Source: Streptomyces alboflavus (GTDB taxonomy: Bacteria; Actinomycetota; Actinomycetes; Streptomycetales; Streptomycetaceae). From it: a DNA stretch of 64,000 bases. Location of the stretch: NCBI RefSeq assembly GCF_000716675.1, contig NZ_JNXT01000001.1, positions 62,001 to 126,000 of the forward strand, written 5' to 3'. Both the position numbers and the translations under genes were made by a program. The notes under the pieces were generated by a model. The model ran no database searches, was not told the DNA's origin, and saw only the letters and a program-made list of their open reading frames with translations. Shown here piece after piece: positions 1-8,560 of this stretch; positions within the stretch are counted from its first letter, which is position 1, and every line of letters begins with the position of its first letter.

Positions 1-624
1 GCCGGGTCCCGGATGCTCCTGCGCTTCGGGCCCCGCGCCATGGTCGCCTCCGGCTTCGCGCTCACCGCCCTCGCCGTCGCCGCCCTCACCGCCATGGGCA
101 CCGACGACAACGCCCCGCTGCTCCTCACCGGCTTCGTCCTGCTCGGCTTCGGCCTGGAGACCACGCTCTTCGGCGCCTACGAATCCATGCTCAGCGAAGC
201 CCCGCAGACCCAGGCCGGCGGGGCCGCGGCCATCGGTGAGACCTCTTACCAGCTCGGTGCCGGGATCGGCATCGCGCTCCTCGGCAGCGTCATGAACGCC
301 GCGTACGCGCCCGGGCTCTCCTCCGTGCGGGGTGTTCCGGCGGCGGACAGTGCGGCGGCGAGTCATTCCCTCGGTGAGGCCTATGACGTCGCCGATCGGC
401 TCGGTGGGGCGCAGGGCGAGGCCCTGCGGGTGGCCGCCCGGGACTCCTTCGTGCACGGGCTCCATGTGACTCTGCTCGTCAGCGCGGGGCTGTTGCTTCT
501 CGGGGCCCTCGCAGCCCTGCGGCTGCCTCGGGGTATGGAGTGTGGGGCCCCTGGTGGGGAGGGGGATGCGGGGATACCTGTTCCTCGCGAGGGCGCGGGG
601 GTGCCGGTGGAGTCGTTGCGCTGA
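1..624 (+). CDS. MFS drug exporter, C-terminal part (5' end outside window)
   Basis: The frame is open from base 1 to the TGA at 622-624, so only about the last 207 residues are seen. Hydrophobic stretches fit the last helices of a 14-helix DHA2-type major facilitator: one near the start, one in LLLTGFVLLGFGLETTLF, one in the segment with QLGAGIGIALLGSVMN, and a final one in VTLLVSAGLLLLGALAAL. The QLGAGIG motif is the usual pattern before helix 13 in this family, whose members export drugs or metabolites by proton antiport across the cytoplasmic membrane. The substrate cannot be told. A polar Gly/Pro-rich tail follows the last helix. The gene is followed at once by a long inverted-repeat element that probably ends transcription. 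Confidence 0.8.
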   Translation, partial: AGSRMLLRFGPRAMVASGFALTALAVAALTAMGTDDNAPLLLTGFVLLGFGLETTLFGAYESMLSEAPQTQAGGAAAIGETSYQLGAGIGIALLGSVMNAAYAPGLSSVRGVPAADSAAASHSLGEAYDVADRLGGAQGEALRVAARDSFVHGLHVTLLVSAGLLLLGALAALRLPRGMECGAPGGEGDAGIPVPREGAGVPVESLR

Positions 625-647
625 GGTCGGGGGCCTTCGCGGGGCGC

Positions 648-860
648 CCCAGTCCCGCCCCTTCCCGAACTGGGGCTCCGCCCCAGACCCCGCTCCTCAA
701 ACGCCGGAGGGGCTAGATATTGCGCCGCTGCGGCAAGGTTTTAGCCCGCCCCGGGGAAGTTTCTAGCCCGTCCGGCGTTTGAGGACGAGGCGCGGAGCGC
801 CGATAGCGGGGGTCCGGGGGCGCAGCCCCCGGGTTCGGGAAGGGGCGGGGTTGGGGAGCC
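648..860. repeat. Long intergenic inverted repeat (Streptomyces-type hairpin element)
   Basis: Two oppositely oriented copies of one element face each other. The left arm (about 650-714) contains CTCAAACGCCGG at 695-706. The right arm (about 764-858) contains CCGGCGTTTGAGGACGAG at 772-789. They are about 50 bases apart. Both arms also share the CCCGCCCCTTCCCGAAC block or its complement (near 655-671 and 834-850), so the sequence could fold into a cruciform or a long RNA hairpin. Partial copies recur at 29598-29622 and 52786-52810. It fills the 340-base gap between the MFS gene and gcdH and is a likely terminator. No coding signal is seen inside it. Confidence 0.8.
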
Positions 861-964
861 CCCGGCAGGGCCCCCGCCCACGCTGGACGTCCGCGAGGCC
901 ACACCGTAGCGTCAGCGCGAGCCCCACCTGACTACCAGCGCTAGTTAATCCCGCCGGAGGCACC

Positions 965-2161
965 ATGTCGCCCGCAAGCAGCAGCAACCTGCCCCCCTTC
1001 GACCCGACCGACCCCCTCGGCCTCGACGACCTGCTTGCCCCGGAGGACCTGGCGGTGCGCGACACCGTCAGGTCGTGGGCGGCGGACCGCGTCCTCCCGC
1101 ACATCGCGGAGTGGTACGAGAGCGGCGAGCTGCCGGCGATCAGGGAGCTGGCCAGGGAGCTGGGGTCGATCGGGGCGCTCGGCATGTCGCTGACGGGCTA
1201 CGGCTGCGCGGGCGCGAGCGCCGTGCAGTACGGCCTCGCCTGCCTGGAGCTGGAGGCGGCGGACTCGGGGATCAGGTCGCTGGTGTCGGTGCAGGGCTCC
1301 CTCGCGATGTACGCGATCTGGAAGTTCGGCTCCCAGGAGCAGAAGGAGCGCTGGCTGCCGGGCATGGCGGCGGGCGAGACCATCGGCTGCTTCGGCCTCA
1401 CCGAGCCCGACCACGGCTCGGACCCGGCGGCCATGCGGACGTACGCGAAGCGGGACGGGACGGACTGGGTCCTGACCGGGCGCAAGATGTGGATCACGAA
1501 CGGATCGGTCGCGGGCGTCGCCGTGGTCTGGGCACAGACGGACGACGGGATCAAGGGCTTCGCCGTCCCCACGGACACCCCGGGCTTCACCGCACCGGAG
1601 ATCAGGCACAAGTGGTCGCTGCGCGCCAGCGTCACCAGCGAGCTGGTCCTGGACGAGGTGCGGCTTCCGGCGGACGCGGTGCTGCCCGGTGTCACCGGCC
1701 TGAAGGGCCCGCTCAGTTGTCTGTCGCACGCGCGCTACGGCATCGTCTGGGGCGCGATGGGCGCGGCGCGTGCCTGCTTCGAGGCGGCCGTGGAGTACGC
1801 GAAGACGCGGGAGCAGTTCGGCAGGCCGATCGGCGGCTTCCAGCTCACCCAGGCCAAGCTCGCCGACATGGCGGTCGAGCTGCACAAGGGCATCCTGCTG
1901 GCGCACCACCTCGGGCGCCGCATGGACGCCGGGCGGCTGCGGCCCGAGCAGGTCAGCTTCGGCAAGCTCAACAACGTACGAGAGGCGATCGAGATCTGCC
2001 GCACGTCGCGCACGATCCTCGGCGCCAACGGCATCTCGCTCGAGTACCCCGTGATGCGGCACGCCACGAACCTCGAGTCGGTGCTCACCTACGAGGGCAC
2101 CGTCGAGATGCACCAGCTGGTCCTCGGCAAGGCGCTCACCGGGCTCGACGCCTTCCGCTGA
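965..2161 (+). CDS. gcdH: Glutaryl-CoA dehydrogenase (acyl-CoA dehydrogenase family)
   Basis: This 398-residue flavoenzyme has the full acyl-CoA dehydrogenase layout: N-terminal helical domain, central beta domain (GCFGLTEPDHGSDPA, WITNG) and C-terminal helical domain (TREQFGRPIGGFQLTQAKLA). The catalytic base is Glu377 in TYEGT. Arg104 in DSGIRSLVSVQ matches the arginine that binds the distal carboxylate in human glutaryl-CoA dehydrogenase, which is the reason to prefer glutaryl-CoA over simple acyl-CoA as substrate. The reaction oxidises and decarboxylates glutaryl-CoA to crotonyl-CoA in lysine and tryptophan breakdown. The ATG at 965 follows GCCGGAGGCACC, a good ribosome site. It stands alone, with the convergent sepF-like gene downstream. 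Confidence 0.88.
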   Translation: MSPASSSNLPPFDPTDPLGLDDLLAPEDLAVRDTVRSWAADRVLPHIAEWYESGELPAIRELARELGSIGALGMSLTGYGCAGASAVQYGLACLELEAADSGIRSLVSVQGSLAMYAIWKFGSQEQKERWLPGMAAGETIGCFGLTEPDHGSDPAAMRTYAKRDGTDWVLTGRKMWITNGSVAGVAVVWAQTDDGIKGFAVPTDTPGFTAPEIRHKWSLRASVTSELVLDEVRLPADAVLPGVTGLKGPLSCLSHARYGIVWGAMGAARACFEAAVEYAKTREQFGRPIGGFQLTQAKLADMAVELHKGILLAHHLGRRMDAGRLRPEQVSFGKLNNVREAIEICRTSRTILGANGISLEYPVMRHATNLESVLTYEGTVEMHQLVLGKALTGLDAFR

Positions 2162-2211
2162 GCGCGCGGGGCGCGCGGCGGCGGGGCACGGGCACGGCGA
2201 GCGGCCTTGCC

Positions 2212-2658
2212 TCAGCTCTGGTTGAAGAAGCCGTCGGTCCGCTGGGCCGTGGCCTCGCCGCTGACGATCTCCGTGTTGGCGGGGGTCAGCAGGAAGACCC
2301 GGTGCGCGACCCGGTCGATGGAGCCGCGCAGGCCGAAGATGAGCCCGGCCGCGAAGTCGACGACACGCTTGGCGTCGCCGGGCTCCATCGACGTGAGGTT
2401 CACGATGACCGGCGTGCCGTCCCGGAACATCTCACCGATGGCGCGGGCGTCGCGGAAGCTGTCCGGCGTGACCGTGCCGATCCTGTGGCCCTTGTCCTCG
2501 GCCACGTCCGACGCGACCTTGACCCGCGGGTCCGTGACCCAGGCCTCGGCCGCCTCGGGGCCGTCGGCCCCGTCGTCTTCGTATCCGTCGTAGTAACGCT
2601 CGTCGTTGTTGTCGTCGACGAGGCCAAGCCAGGCACTCGCCTTGCGCACCGATCCCAT
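2212..2658 (-). CDS. SepF-like cell division / septum protein (short paralogue)
   Basis: A 148-residue protein with the SepF domain over about residues 55-148: [22 protein letters not shown], then [34 protein letters not shown], ending GFFNQS as in the canonical SepF of the ftsZ cluster. The N-terminus ([16 protein letters not shown]) is the amphipathic membrane-binding helix, followed by an acidic, Tyr/Asp-rich linker. SepF tethers FtsZ to the membrane in actinobacteria. Streptomyces carry extra paralogues away from ftsZ, and this appears to be one. The start at 2658 was chosen because GAGAGGAGG lies just upstream; a Met 13 codons earlier lacks the domain match. It is divergent from the DUF5685 gene. 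Confidence 0.85.
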   Translation of the reverse strand: MGSVRKASAWLGLVDDNNDERYYDGYEDDGADGPEAAEAWVTDPRVKVASDVAEDKGHRIGTVTPDSFRDARAIGEMFRDGTPVIVNLTSMEPGDAKRVVDFAAGLIFGLRGSIDRVAHRVFLLTPANTEIVSGEATAQRTDGFFNQS

Positions 2659-3008
2659 GGACGCCTCCTCTCGCAGCGGTCTGCTTGCGTTCCGCACCCC
2701 TATGGTCGTCCATGATGCGGATGGTGCGCCAAGGGGATAGTCGCCGCGCGGGGTTTTCGTGACGGTACTGGCACACAGTCAATACGGCGACGCGCGGGAT
2801 TCTTCAAGGGTCTTGCCGTGCACGGCTGCTGACAGTGAGTGAAATATGATTCTTCGCGGCGTATGGGTGACGCGCGGTGCGTACGGGTGAACGGGGCGGG
2901 TGGGCGGACGGGTCGATACGATGCCGGAGTTCGCGTGTCCGGCGGATCCAGCGTGTCCAGCGGATCCACCGGGCTCATCGGGATCATCGGGCTCACGGGG
3001 GAGTCGCC
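2659..3008. other. Divergent promoter region of sepF-like and DUF5685 genes
   Basis: This 350-base gap has no convincing gene. A good -10 hexamer TATGAT lies at 2845-2850 on the plus strand, with no clear -35 at proper spacing. Bases 2938-3000 hold short imperfect direct repeats: GCGGATCCA appears twice, and a nine-base GGGCTCATC-like unit three times. They end in the GGGGGAG ribosome site of the next gene. Confidence 0.4.
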
Positions 3009-4274
3009 TTGTTCGGAATCGTCAGGCCCTGCAGCCACCGCCTCGGGGAGGGGCTCAAGACCCAGTGGATGGCGCATCTGTGCGGGCTCTGCCTCGCGCT
3101 GCGCGGTGACCACGGGCAGTTCGCACGCGTCGTGACCAACTACGACGGGCTCATCATCTCGGTTCTGACGGAGGCTCAGGCCGAGCGGTCCGTCGCCTGG
3201 CGGCGCACCGCGGGCCCCTGTCCGCTGCGCGGCATGCGCACCGCGTCCGTCGCCCAGGGCGAGGGCGCCCGGCTCGCCGCGGCCGTCTCGCTCGTGCTGG
3301 CCTCGGCGAAGGTCCGCGACCACGTCGTCGACGGCGATGGCCTGTTGGCGCGCAGGCCGGTGGCCGCCGCGGCCCGGCGCGTCGCCGGCAAGTGGGGCCG
3401 TGAGGGCGCGAGCACCGGCGCCGACGTGGGCTTCGACACCGCCGTCCTGCTCGACGCCGTCGAACGGCAGGAGGGCATCGAGGCCTTGGCGGGCCCCGGC
3501 ACCTCCCTGCTCACGGTCACCGAGCCGACCGAGACCGCGACCGCCGCCGCCTTCGCGCACACCGCCGTCCTCGCCGGACGCCCGGGCAACGCGGAGCCGC
3601 TGGCCGAGGCAGGACGCCTCTTCGGCAGGCTCGCGCACCTCCTGGACGCCGTCGAGGACCGGGTGGCGGACGCCGAGGCGGGCGCCTGGAACCCGATCAC
3701 GGCCCTCGGCACCTCCCGCGCCGAGGCCCGGCGGCTCGCCGACGACGCGCTGCACGGCATCAGGCTCGCCCTCGCCGAGGTGCGCTTCACCGACGCCAAG
3801 CTCGCCCACTTCCTGCTCGTGCACGAACTGGAGCGCTCGGTGGCCCGGGCGTTCGGCACCACCTCGTGCGGGCACGCGCCGCACGAGGTGAGCGGGGCGT
3901 CCGGGCACGAGGTGACGGCCTACGACGGGTCCCACGGCTCGGGGGCGTACGGGTCCGGCGGCTCGGGTTCCTACGGGGGCGGGGCGAACCACGGGGCCGG
4001 GAACCACCGGGGCGACGCGTACGGCGGCGGGGACCACGGGAGCGGCAACTACGGCGGTGGCAACCACGGCGGGAGCGGCGACTGGTCCGGCGGCGAGCCG
4101 CCGAAGCCGCGGCGCGGGTTCTGGGCCGGGTGCGCCGTCGCGATCGGGCTGTGCTGCACCTGCCGGCTGTGCTGCGCCAAGGAGTACGAGGGCCCGTGGT
4201 CCCGCAAGAAGCGCGAGGGCGCCTGCCGGGACTGCGACTGCGATTGCTGTGACTGCTGCTCGTGCTGTGACTGA
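3009..4274 (+). CDS. DUF5685-family protein with Cys-rich C-terminal tail
   Basis: The TTG at 3009 was chosen as start because GGGGGAG precedes it by five bases and the protein then begins FGIVRPC, the usual start of this family; the upstream open frame is Arg-rich and unconserved in character. The 421-residue product has Cys8, His10, Cys25 and Cys28 (PCSH, HLCGLC) in its N-terminal part, a helical body to about residue 290, a Gly/Ser/His-rich stretch (about 293-362), a short hydrophobic Cys segment (CCTCRLCC), and a tail of alternating Cys and Asp. The cysteines suggest metal or Fe-S binding, but I know of no assigned reaction. It lies divergent from the sepF-like gene. Function unknown. Confidence 0.8.
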   Translation: MFGIVRPCSHRLGEGLKTQWMAHLCGLCLALRGDHGQFARVVTNYDGLIISVLTEAQAERSVAWRRTAGPCPLRGMRTASVAQGEGARLAAAVSLVLASAKVRDHVVDGDGLLARRPVAAAARRVAGKWGREGASTGADVGFDTAVLLDAVERQEGIEALAGPGTSLLTVTEPTETATAAAFAHTAVLAGRPGNAEPLAEAGRLFGRLAHLLDAVEDRVADAEAGAWNPITALGTSRAEARRLADDALHGIRLALAEVRFTDAKLAHFLLVHELERSVARAFGTTSCGHAPHEVSGASGHEVTAYDGSHGSGAYGSGGSGSYGGGANHGAGNHRGDAYGGGDHGSGNYGGGNHGGSGDWSGGEPPKPRRGFWAGCAVAIGLCCTCRLCCAKEYEGPWSRKKREGACRDCDCDCCDCCSCCD

Positions 4275-4299
4275 GGCGGGGCCTGCCGGTGACGTACCG

Positions 4300-5256
4300 T
4301 CAGTCCTTGATCTCCGGCGGTGAGATCCGGGACTTCTCGATCGCCGACGCCCGCGTGCCCCACTTCTTCAGGATGCGGTCGTACGTCCCGTCCTCGATGA
4401 GCCGGTTGACCGCCGCCTGGAACGCGGGCGCCAGCTTCGTGCCCTTCTTGAAGGCGAAGCCCACGTCCAGGCGGTGGAACTCGCCCAGGAACCTCAGGCC
4501 CTCCTGCTGCCGCACCGCGTACCGCAGGCCGTTGATCGTCGACATCACCACGTCGCTGCGCCCCTGCTGGAGCGAGGGCCAGATCGCGCCGGGCTCGGTG
4601 TAGGTCTTCACGCTGTACGGCTTCTTGCCCGCGTCGGAGCAGACGTGCTTGTTGTCCTCCAGGGTCACCTCGAAGGTGGTGCCCGCGCCCGTGGCCACGT
4701 TCAGGCCGCACAGCTGGGCGAAGTCCGTGATCTTCTTCAGCTCGCTGTCGGCGCGCACGGCGAAGCCCTGGCCGTCGTTGACGTACGTGACGAAGTCGAT
4801 GGTCCTGCGGCGTTCGTCGGTGACGCCGAAGTTGCCCGTCCCGAGGTCGTACTTGCCGCTGTCCAGGGACGGCAGGATCGCCTCGAAGCTCGCGGTCTCG
4901 CGTTTCAGGCGCAGGCCGAGGACCTTGGCGACGGCGTTCGCGAAGTCGATGTCCTGGCCCACGACGGTCCTGCCGTCCGGCAGATGGGCCGAGCCCGGCG
5001 GGGTGCCGCCGACGCTGGTGGCGATCCTGAGGGTGCCGCGGTCGCGTACGTCCGCCGGGAGCAGCCGAGCCGCCTTGTCGTCCTTGGCGACGGACGACAC
5101 CACGTCCGTCGTCGGGAGCTTGCCGCTCTTGCCCGCGGGAGCGGCGCCGCCCGCGGTCGTGGAGTCGCCGGAGCCGCACGCCGTGAGCGTCAGGGTGGCG
5201 GCGGTGAGCAGGGCGAAGGCCGTGGTGAGGCGGCGGGAGGGCAGGGGTGTGCGCAT
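4300..5256 (-). CDS. ABC transporter amino-acid-type substrate-binding lipoprotein
   Basis: A 318-residue family-3 solute-binding protein. The signal peptide ends in the lipobox LTAC (Cys27), so it is a lipoprotein on the outer face of the membrane. The binding fold spans about residues 60-310, with GQDIDFANAVAKVLGLRL and YDLGTGNFGVTDERRRTIDFVTY typical of polar amino acid binders. The ATG at 5256 gives a normal lipoprotein signal; the open frame upstream is not signal-like. A Cys-terminated leader peptide lies upstream on the same strand (5507-5599), which points to control by cysteine or sulfur. The partner permease is divergent at 5783. Likely ligands are sulfur amino acids or their derivatives (inference). 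Confidence 0.82.
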   Translation of the reverse strand: MRTPLPSRRLTTAFALLTAATLTLTACGSGDSTTAGGAAPAGKSGKLPTTDVVSSVAKDDKAARLLPADVRDRGTLRIATSVGGTPPGSAHLPDGRTVVGQDIDFANAVAKVLGLRLKRETASFEAILPSLDSGKYDLGTGNFGVTDERRRTIDFVTYVNDGQGFAVRADSELKKITDFAQLCGLNVATGAGTTFEVTLEDNKHVCSDAGKKPYSVKTYTEPGAIWPSLQQGRSDVVMSTINGLRYAVRQQEGLRFLGEFHRLDVGFAFKKGTKLAPAFQAAVNRLIEDGTYDRILKKWGTRASAIEKSRISPPEIKD

Positions 5257-5506
5257 GACGTGGTGGTCTCCGGCTCCGGTGCGGCGCTGCCCGGGCAGGG
5301 CAGAGCGGGGTGCGGCGATGGTCGTGCGAGGGGAGGGGTGCGTACGCGTACGCATGTGAAGGCAGGGCAACGGCGCTCGGGCGCACCAGAGTTCGGAGAG
5401 AGTGAGACGACTGTCCGCGTGTTGGAACATGTGAGTGCCGCGCAGGGGTGACGTACAGGGCGAAAAGGCCCGGATGTGCGGCGTGACAGGTCGGCTCAGG
5501 CGTGCA

Positions 5507-5599
5507 TCAACACGAAGCGGACCACACGCGACCGAAGTCGATGTGGGAGCGCTTGACCAGCCACTGCTGTGGATGCATGAGCCCAAGTGGAACAGGCAT
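5507..5599 (-). CDS. Putative cysteine-responsive leader peptide
   Basis: A 30-codon frame (or 23 codons from the ATG at 5578) ends VKRSHIDFGRVWSASC followed directly by TGA. The pattern Arg-x-His-Ile/Val-Asp-x-x-Arg-Val-x-Ser-x-x-Cys near the stop is the form of short leader peptides I know from in front of sulfur-assimilation genes in actinobacteria, where ribosome behaviour at the terminal Cys codon is thought to tune the downstream genes. It lies on the same strand as the binding protein at 4300-5256, about 250 bases upstream. The ATG at 5599 has a fair GGAA site, so I prefer it. The frame continues no longer domain. Confidence 0.7.
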   Translation of the reverse strand: MPVPLGLMHPQQWLVKRSHIDFGRVWSASC

Positions 5600-5673
5600 C
5601 CGTTTCCGCGTCAACTGCCCTGAGACGTACGGCTCATATTCTGGACAGGGATCCGGATCGCCTCTGAACGGCC

Positions 5674-5704
5674 TTGACAACACGCGCGAAGCGCCCCGTA
5701 GTCT
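5674..5704 (+). promoter_or_regulatory. Candidate vegetative promoter of the permease/monooxygenase operon
   Basis: A perfect -35 hexamer TTGACA at 5674-5679 is followed after 19 bases by TAGTCT at 5699-5704, which fits the TAnnnT pattern of Streptomyces housekeeping promoters. The spacing is one base or so longer than ideal. A small hairpin (GCGGACC at 5711-5717 with GGTCCGC at 5733-5739) lies in the leader, and a GGAG ribosome site precedes the ATG at 5783. Confidence 0.5.
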
Positions 5705-5782
5705 CAAGAGGCGGACCCGTGCTGAGGGGCTCGGTCCGCGCGGCCCATGTGAAGGCGCCACCCGTCCTGACGGAGCCTTCGC

Positions 5783-6646
5783 ATGTCATCCGAGACCCTC
5801 GCCACAGTCGACGTCCGCCCGCCGGACCCGCCCACGGGCGACCCCGCCGACCTGCCCGTCGTGGCGCGGCCCCGCGTCGGCCAGTGGATCGCCGCCGCCG
5901 TCGTCCTGATCGCCCTCGCGCTCGTCGCCCGGTCCGTCGCCCGCAACGACGCCTTCCAGTGGGACGTCGTCGGCGACTACTTCACCTCCGCGTCCGTGCT
6001 GCGCGGGCTGTGGCTCACGCTGTGGCTGACCGGGGCCGTGATGGCGCTCGGCTTCGCGCTCGGCACCCTGCTCGCCCTCGGCCGGCTGTCCGCCAACCCC
6101 GTTCTGAGATCGATCAGTTGGGGCTACGTCTGGCTCTTCAGGTCCATGCCGATCCTGGTGCAGCTGCTGTTCTGGTTCAACATCGGCGCCCTCTACCCGA
6201 CGCTGTTCGGCGTCAAGACCGTGGACCTGCTCGGGCCCGTCACCATCGCCGTCATCGGGCTCACGCTGCACGAGGCCGCGTACGCCGCCGAGGTCGTGCG
6301 GGGCGGCATCCTCTCCGTGGACCGGGGGCAGGTGGAGGCCGCGCAGTCGCTCGGGCTCGGGCGGTGGCGGCGGCTGAGGCGCGTCGTCCTTCCGCAGGCC
6401 ATGCGCTCCATCGTGCCCCCGGCCGGGAACATGCTGATCGGCACGCTCAAGGGCACATCGATCGTCAGCGTCATCGCCGTGCAGGACCTGCTCTACTCCG
6501 TGCAGCTGGTCTACCACCGCACCTACCAGGTCATCCCGCTCCTGCTCGTCGCCACCCTCTGGTACGTCGTCGTGACCTCGCTGCTCAGCGTCGGCCAGTA
6601 CTACGTGGAGCGGCACTACGCACGCGGCTCGGAGCGGACCCGATGA
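5783..6646 (+). CDS. ABC transporter permease, polar amino acid type
   Basis: A 287-residue inner-membrane permease of the His/Glu/Gln type. After a short Pro-rich N-terminus come about six hydrophobic segments. The ATPase-docking loop is visible as EAAQSLGLGRWRRLRRVVLPQA, following HEAAYAAEVVRGGILSVDRGQ. It should pair with the lipoprotein at 4300-5256 across the shared control region. The gene next to it is not an ATPase, unlike most loci of this class, so the ATP-binding subunit must be encoded elsewhere. The stop overlaps the next start (ATGA at 6643-6646), so the FAD protein is translationally coupled. Confidence 0.85.
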   Translation: MSSETLATVDVRPPDPPTGDPADLPVVARPRVGQWIAAAVVLIALALVARSVARNDAFQWDVVGDYFTSASVLRGLWLTLWLTGAVMALGFALGTLLALGRLSANPVLRSISWGYVWLFRSMPILVQLLFWFNIGALYPTLFGVKTVDLLGPVTIAVIGLTLHEAAYAAEVVRGGILSVDRGQVEAAQSLGLGRWRRLRRVVLPQAMRSIVPPAGNMLIGTLKGTSIVSVIAVQDLLYSVQLVYHRTYQVIPLLLVATLWYVVVTSLLSVGQYYVERHYARGSERTR

Positions 6647-8466
6647 GCCCCGCCGACCCCACCGACCTCGCCGGTGTCGCCGACCCCGCCGACCCCCCGA
6701 CGGCCCCGGCGGCCGGTACCCCCGCCCTCGTCATCGTCGGCGCGGGCCCCCGCGCCACCGGCGTCATCGAGCGCGTCGCCGCCAACGCGCCCGATCTGTA
6801 CCCGAGTTCACGCCTCGACATCCACCTCGTCGACCCCTACCCGCCGGGCCCAGGACGGATCTGGCGCGCGGAGCAGTCGCCGCTGCTCTGGATGAACTCG
6901 CACGCCCAGGACGTCACGATGTTCACCGACGACACGGTCGAGACGGCCGGGCCCGTGCTCCCCGGACCCGCCCTGCACGAGTGGGCGGGCACCGACGGAC
7001 AGGCCTTCGCCGACCGCCGCACCCAGGGCGCCTATCTGCGCTGGGTGTACGAGAAGGCGGTGGCCGCCCTGCCGCCCGGCATCACCGTCCACCACCACGC
7101 CCGCCGCGCCCTGCGCCTCACAGGACCACCGGACGGCCGCCAGGAGGTGTGGCTCGAAGGCGCCGAACACCCCCTGCCCGCCGACCTGGTGATCCTCGCC
7201 CAGGGCCACCTCGACGCCGACCTCGACCACGAACAGCAGCGCCTGTCCCGCTACGCCCGCCGCCACGGCCTGGTCCACCTGCCGCCCGACTTCACCGCCG
7301 ACACCGACCTGAGCGCCCTGCGGGCGGGCGAGCCCGTCCTGGTCCGGGGCTTCGGCCTGGCCTTCATCGACCTGATGGTGCTCCTGACCGAGGGGCGCGG
7401 CGGCCGCCACGAGGGCGACACCTATGTGCCGTCGGGGCGCGAGCCCGTCCTGTACGTCGGGTCGCGGCGCGGCGTGCCCTACCACGCCAAGCTCGGCTAC
7501 ACCTGGGACGACGGCGAACGGCCGCCGCTGCCGCGCTACTTGGGCCCGGCCCAGATCGACGAACTCCTCGCCCGCCCCGACGGCTACGACTTCGCCCGCG
7601 ACGTGTGGCCGCTCATCGAGAAGGAACTGGGCTTCGCCCACTACCACCGACTGTTCACCGCCCACGCCGAGCGCACCGCCATGGCCTGGCCGGACTTCGA
7701 CGAGAAGTACGCGGTCTGCCCGCCCGGCAGCCCCGAGCTGGCCGCCCTCGTCTCCGCCGCCGTGCCCGACCCGGCCGACCGCCTCGACCTGCGCGCCGTC
7801 GACCACCCCCTGGACGGCGTCCGCCATCCCTCGTACGACGGACTCCAGGACGGCATCCGGGCCTACATCACCGCCGACCTCGACCGCCGCCACGACCCCG
7901 CGCACAGCCCGGACCTGGCTGTCTTCCTCGGACTGCTCTCCGTGTACGGGCAGTTGGTGCGGCTCGGCGACATCGGTCCGTGGTGGCACGGCTACTTCAG
8001 CTATCTCGCCTCGGGGCCTCCCGGGCCGAGGCTGCGGCAACTGCTCGCGCTGTCGCGGGCCGGGGTGGTGCGGTTCCTCGGCGCCGGGATGACGGTGGCC
8101 GCGGGCGGGGGAGTGTTCCGGGCGTGCGGCGCGACCGTGCCCGGGGCGTCCGTGGCGGCCCGCGCCCTGGTCGAGGCGCGGCTGCCGCAGCCGACGCTCG
8201 CCCGCACCCGCGACCCGCTCCTGCGCGCCCTGCACGCGGAGGGCGTCGCCGAGACCCCCGACGGACTCCTTGCCGTCGACCCCGCCGACGGCCGCGTCCG
8301 CGACCGCTCCGGCACCCCGCACCCGCGCCGCTTCGCGCTCGGCCCGCACACCGACGCCCGGGGCGCGGGCGCCTTCACCCGGCCCCGCACCAACAGCCCC
8401 TCGTTCCGGCAGAACGACGCCACCGCGCGCGCCGTCCTCGCCTTCCTCGCGGACCCGGCGCGATGA
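6643..8466 (+). CDS. FAD/NAD(P)-binding protein (NAD_binding_9 type)
   Basis: A 607-residue protein with a dinucleotide-binding motif GAGPRATG at residues 33-40 after a Pro/Ala-rich start. The next conserved stretch, HLVDPYPPGPGRIWR, is typical of the FAD-NAD(P)-binding PF13454 family. A second part includes VLVRGFGLAFIDLMVLLTEGRGG and YVGSRRGVPYHAKLG, and the C-terminus ends SFRQNDATARAVLAFL. Such proteins often sit beside luciferase-like monooxygenases and amino-acid transporters. Their exact reaction is not settled; a role as oxygenase or reductase on an imported thioether or sulfonate is inference. It overlaps the permease by four bases and precedes the first monooxygenase by about 95 bases. 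Confidence 0.75.
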   Translation: MSPADPTDLAGVADPADPPTAPAAGTPALVIVGAGPRATGVIERVAANAPDLYPSSRLDIHLVDPYPPGPGRIWRAEQSPLLWMNSHAQDVTMFTDDTVETAGPVLPGPALHEWAGTDGQAFADRRTQGAYLRWVYEKAVAALPPGITVHHHARRALRLTGPPDGRQEVWLEGAEHPLPADLVILAQGHLDADLDHEQQRLSRYARRHGLVHLPPDFTADTDLSALRAGEPVLVRGFGLAFIDLMVLLTEGRGGRHEGDTYVPSGREPVLYVGSRRGVPYHAKLGYTWDDGERPPLPRYLGPAQIDELLARPDGYDFARDVWPLIEKELGFAHYHRLFTAHAERTAMAWPDFDEKYAVCPPGSPELAALVSAAVPDPADRLDLRAVDHPLDGVRHPSYDGLQDGIRAYITADLDRRHDPAHSPDLAVFLGLLSVYGQLVRLGDIGPWWHGYFSYLASGPPGPRLRQLLALSRAGVVRFLGAGMTVAAGGGVFRACGATVPGASVAARALVEARLPQPTLARTRDPLLRALHAEGVAETPDGLLAVDPADGRVRDRSGTPHPRRFALGPHTDARGAGAFTRPRTNSPSFRQNDATARAVLAFLADPAR

Positions 8467-8560
8467 GCGGCCCGGTGCCGCCCCGCGTACCCGACCGCGC
8501 CTGTCCGTCCTTCCGCCGGCCCCCTTCCGGCCGGCACCCGTCGAGAGAGGTTCGCTCCGC

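Noticed and set aside
5502..5909. Plus-strand frame of 135 codons in the sulfur locus control region
   Set aside because: It overlaps the promoter and the permease start, has no ribosome site, and the opposite strand carries the better-supported leader peptide.
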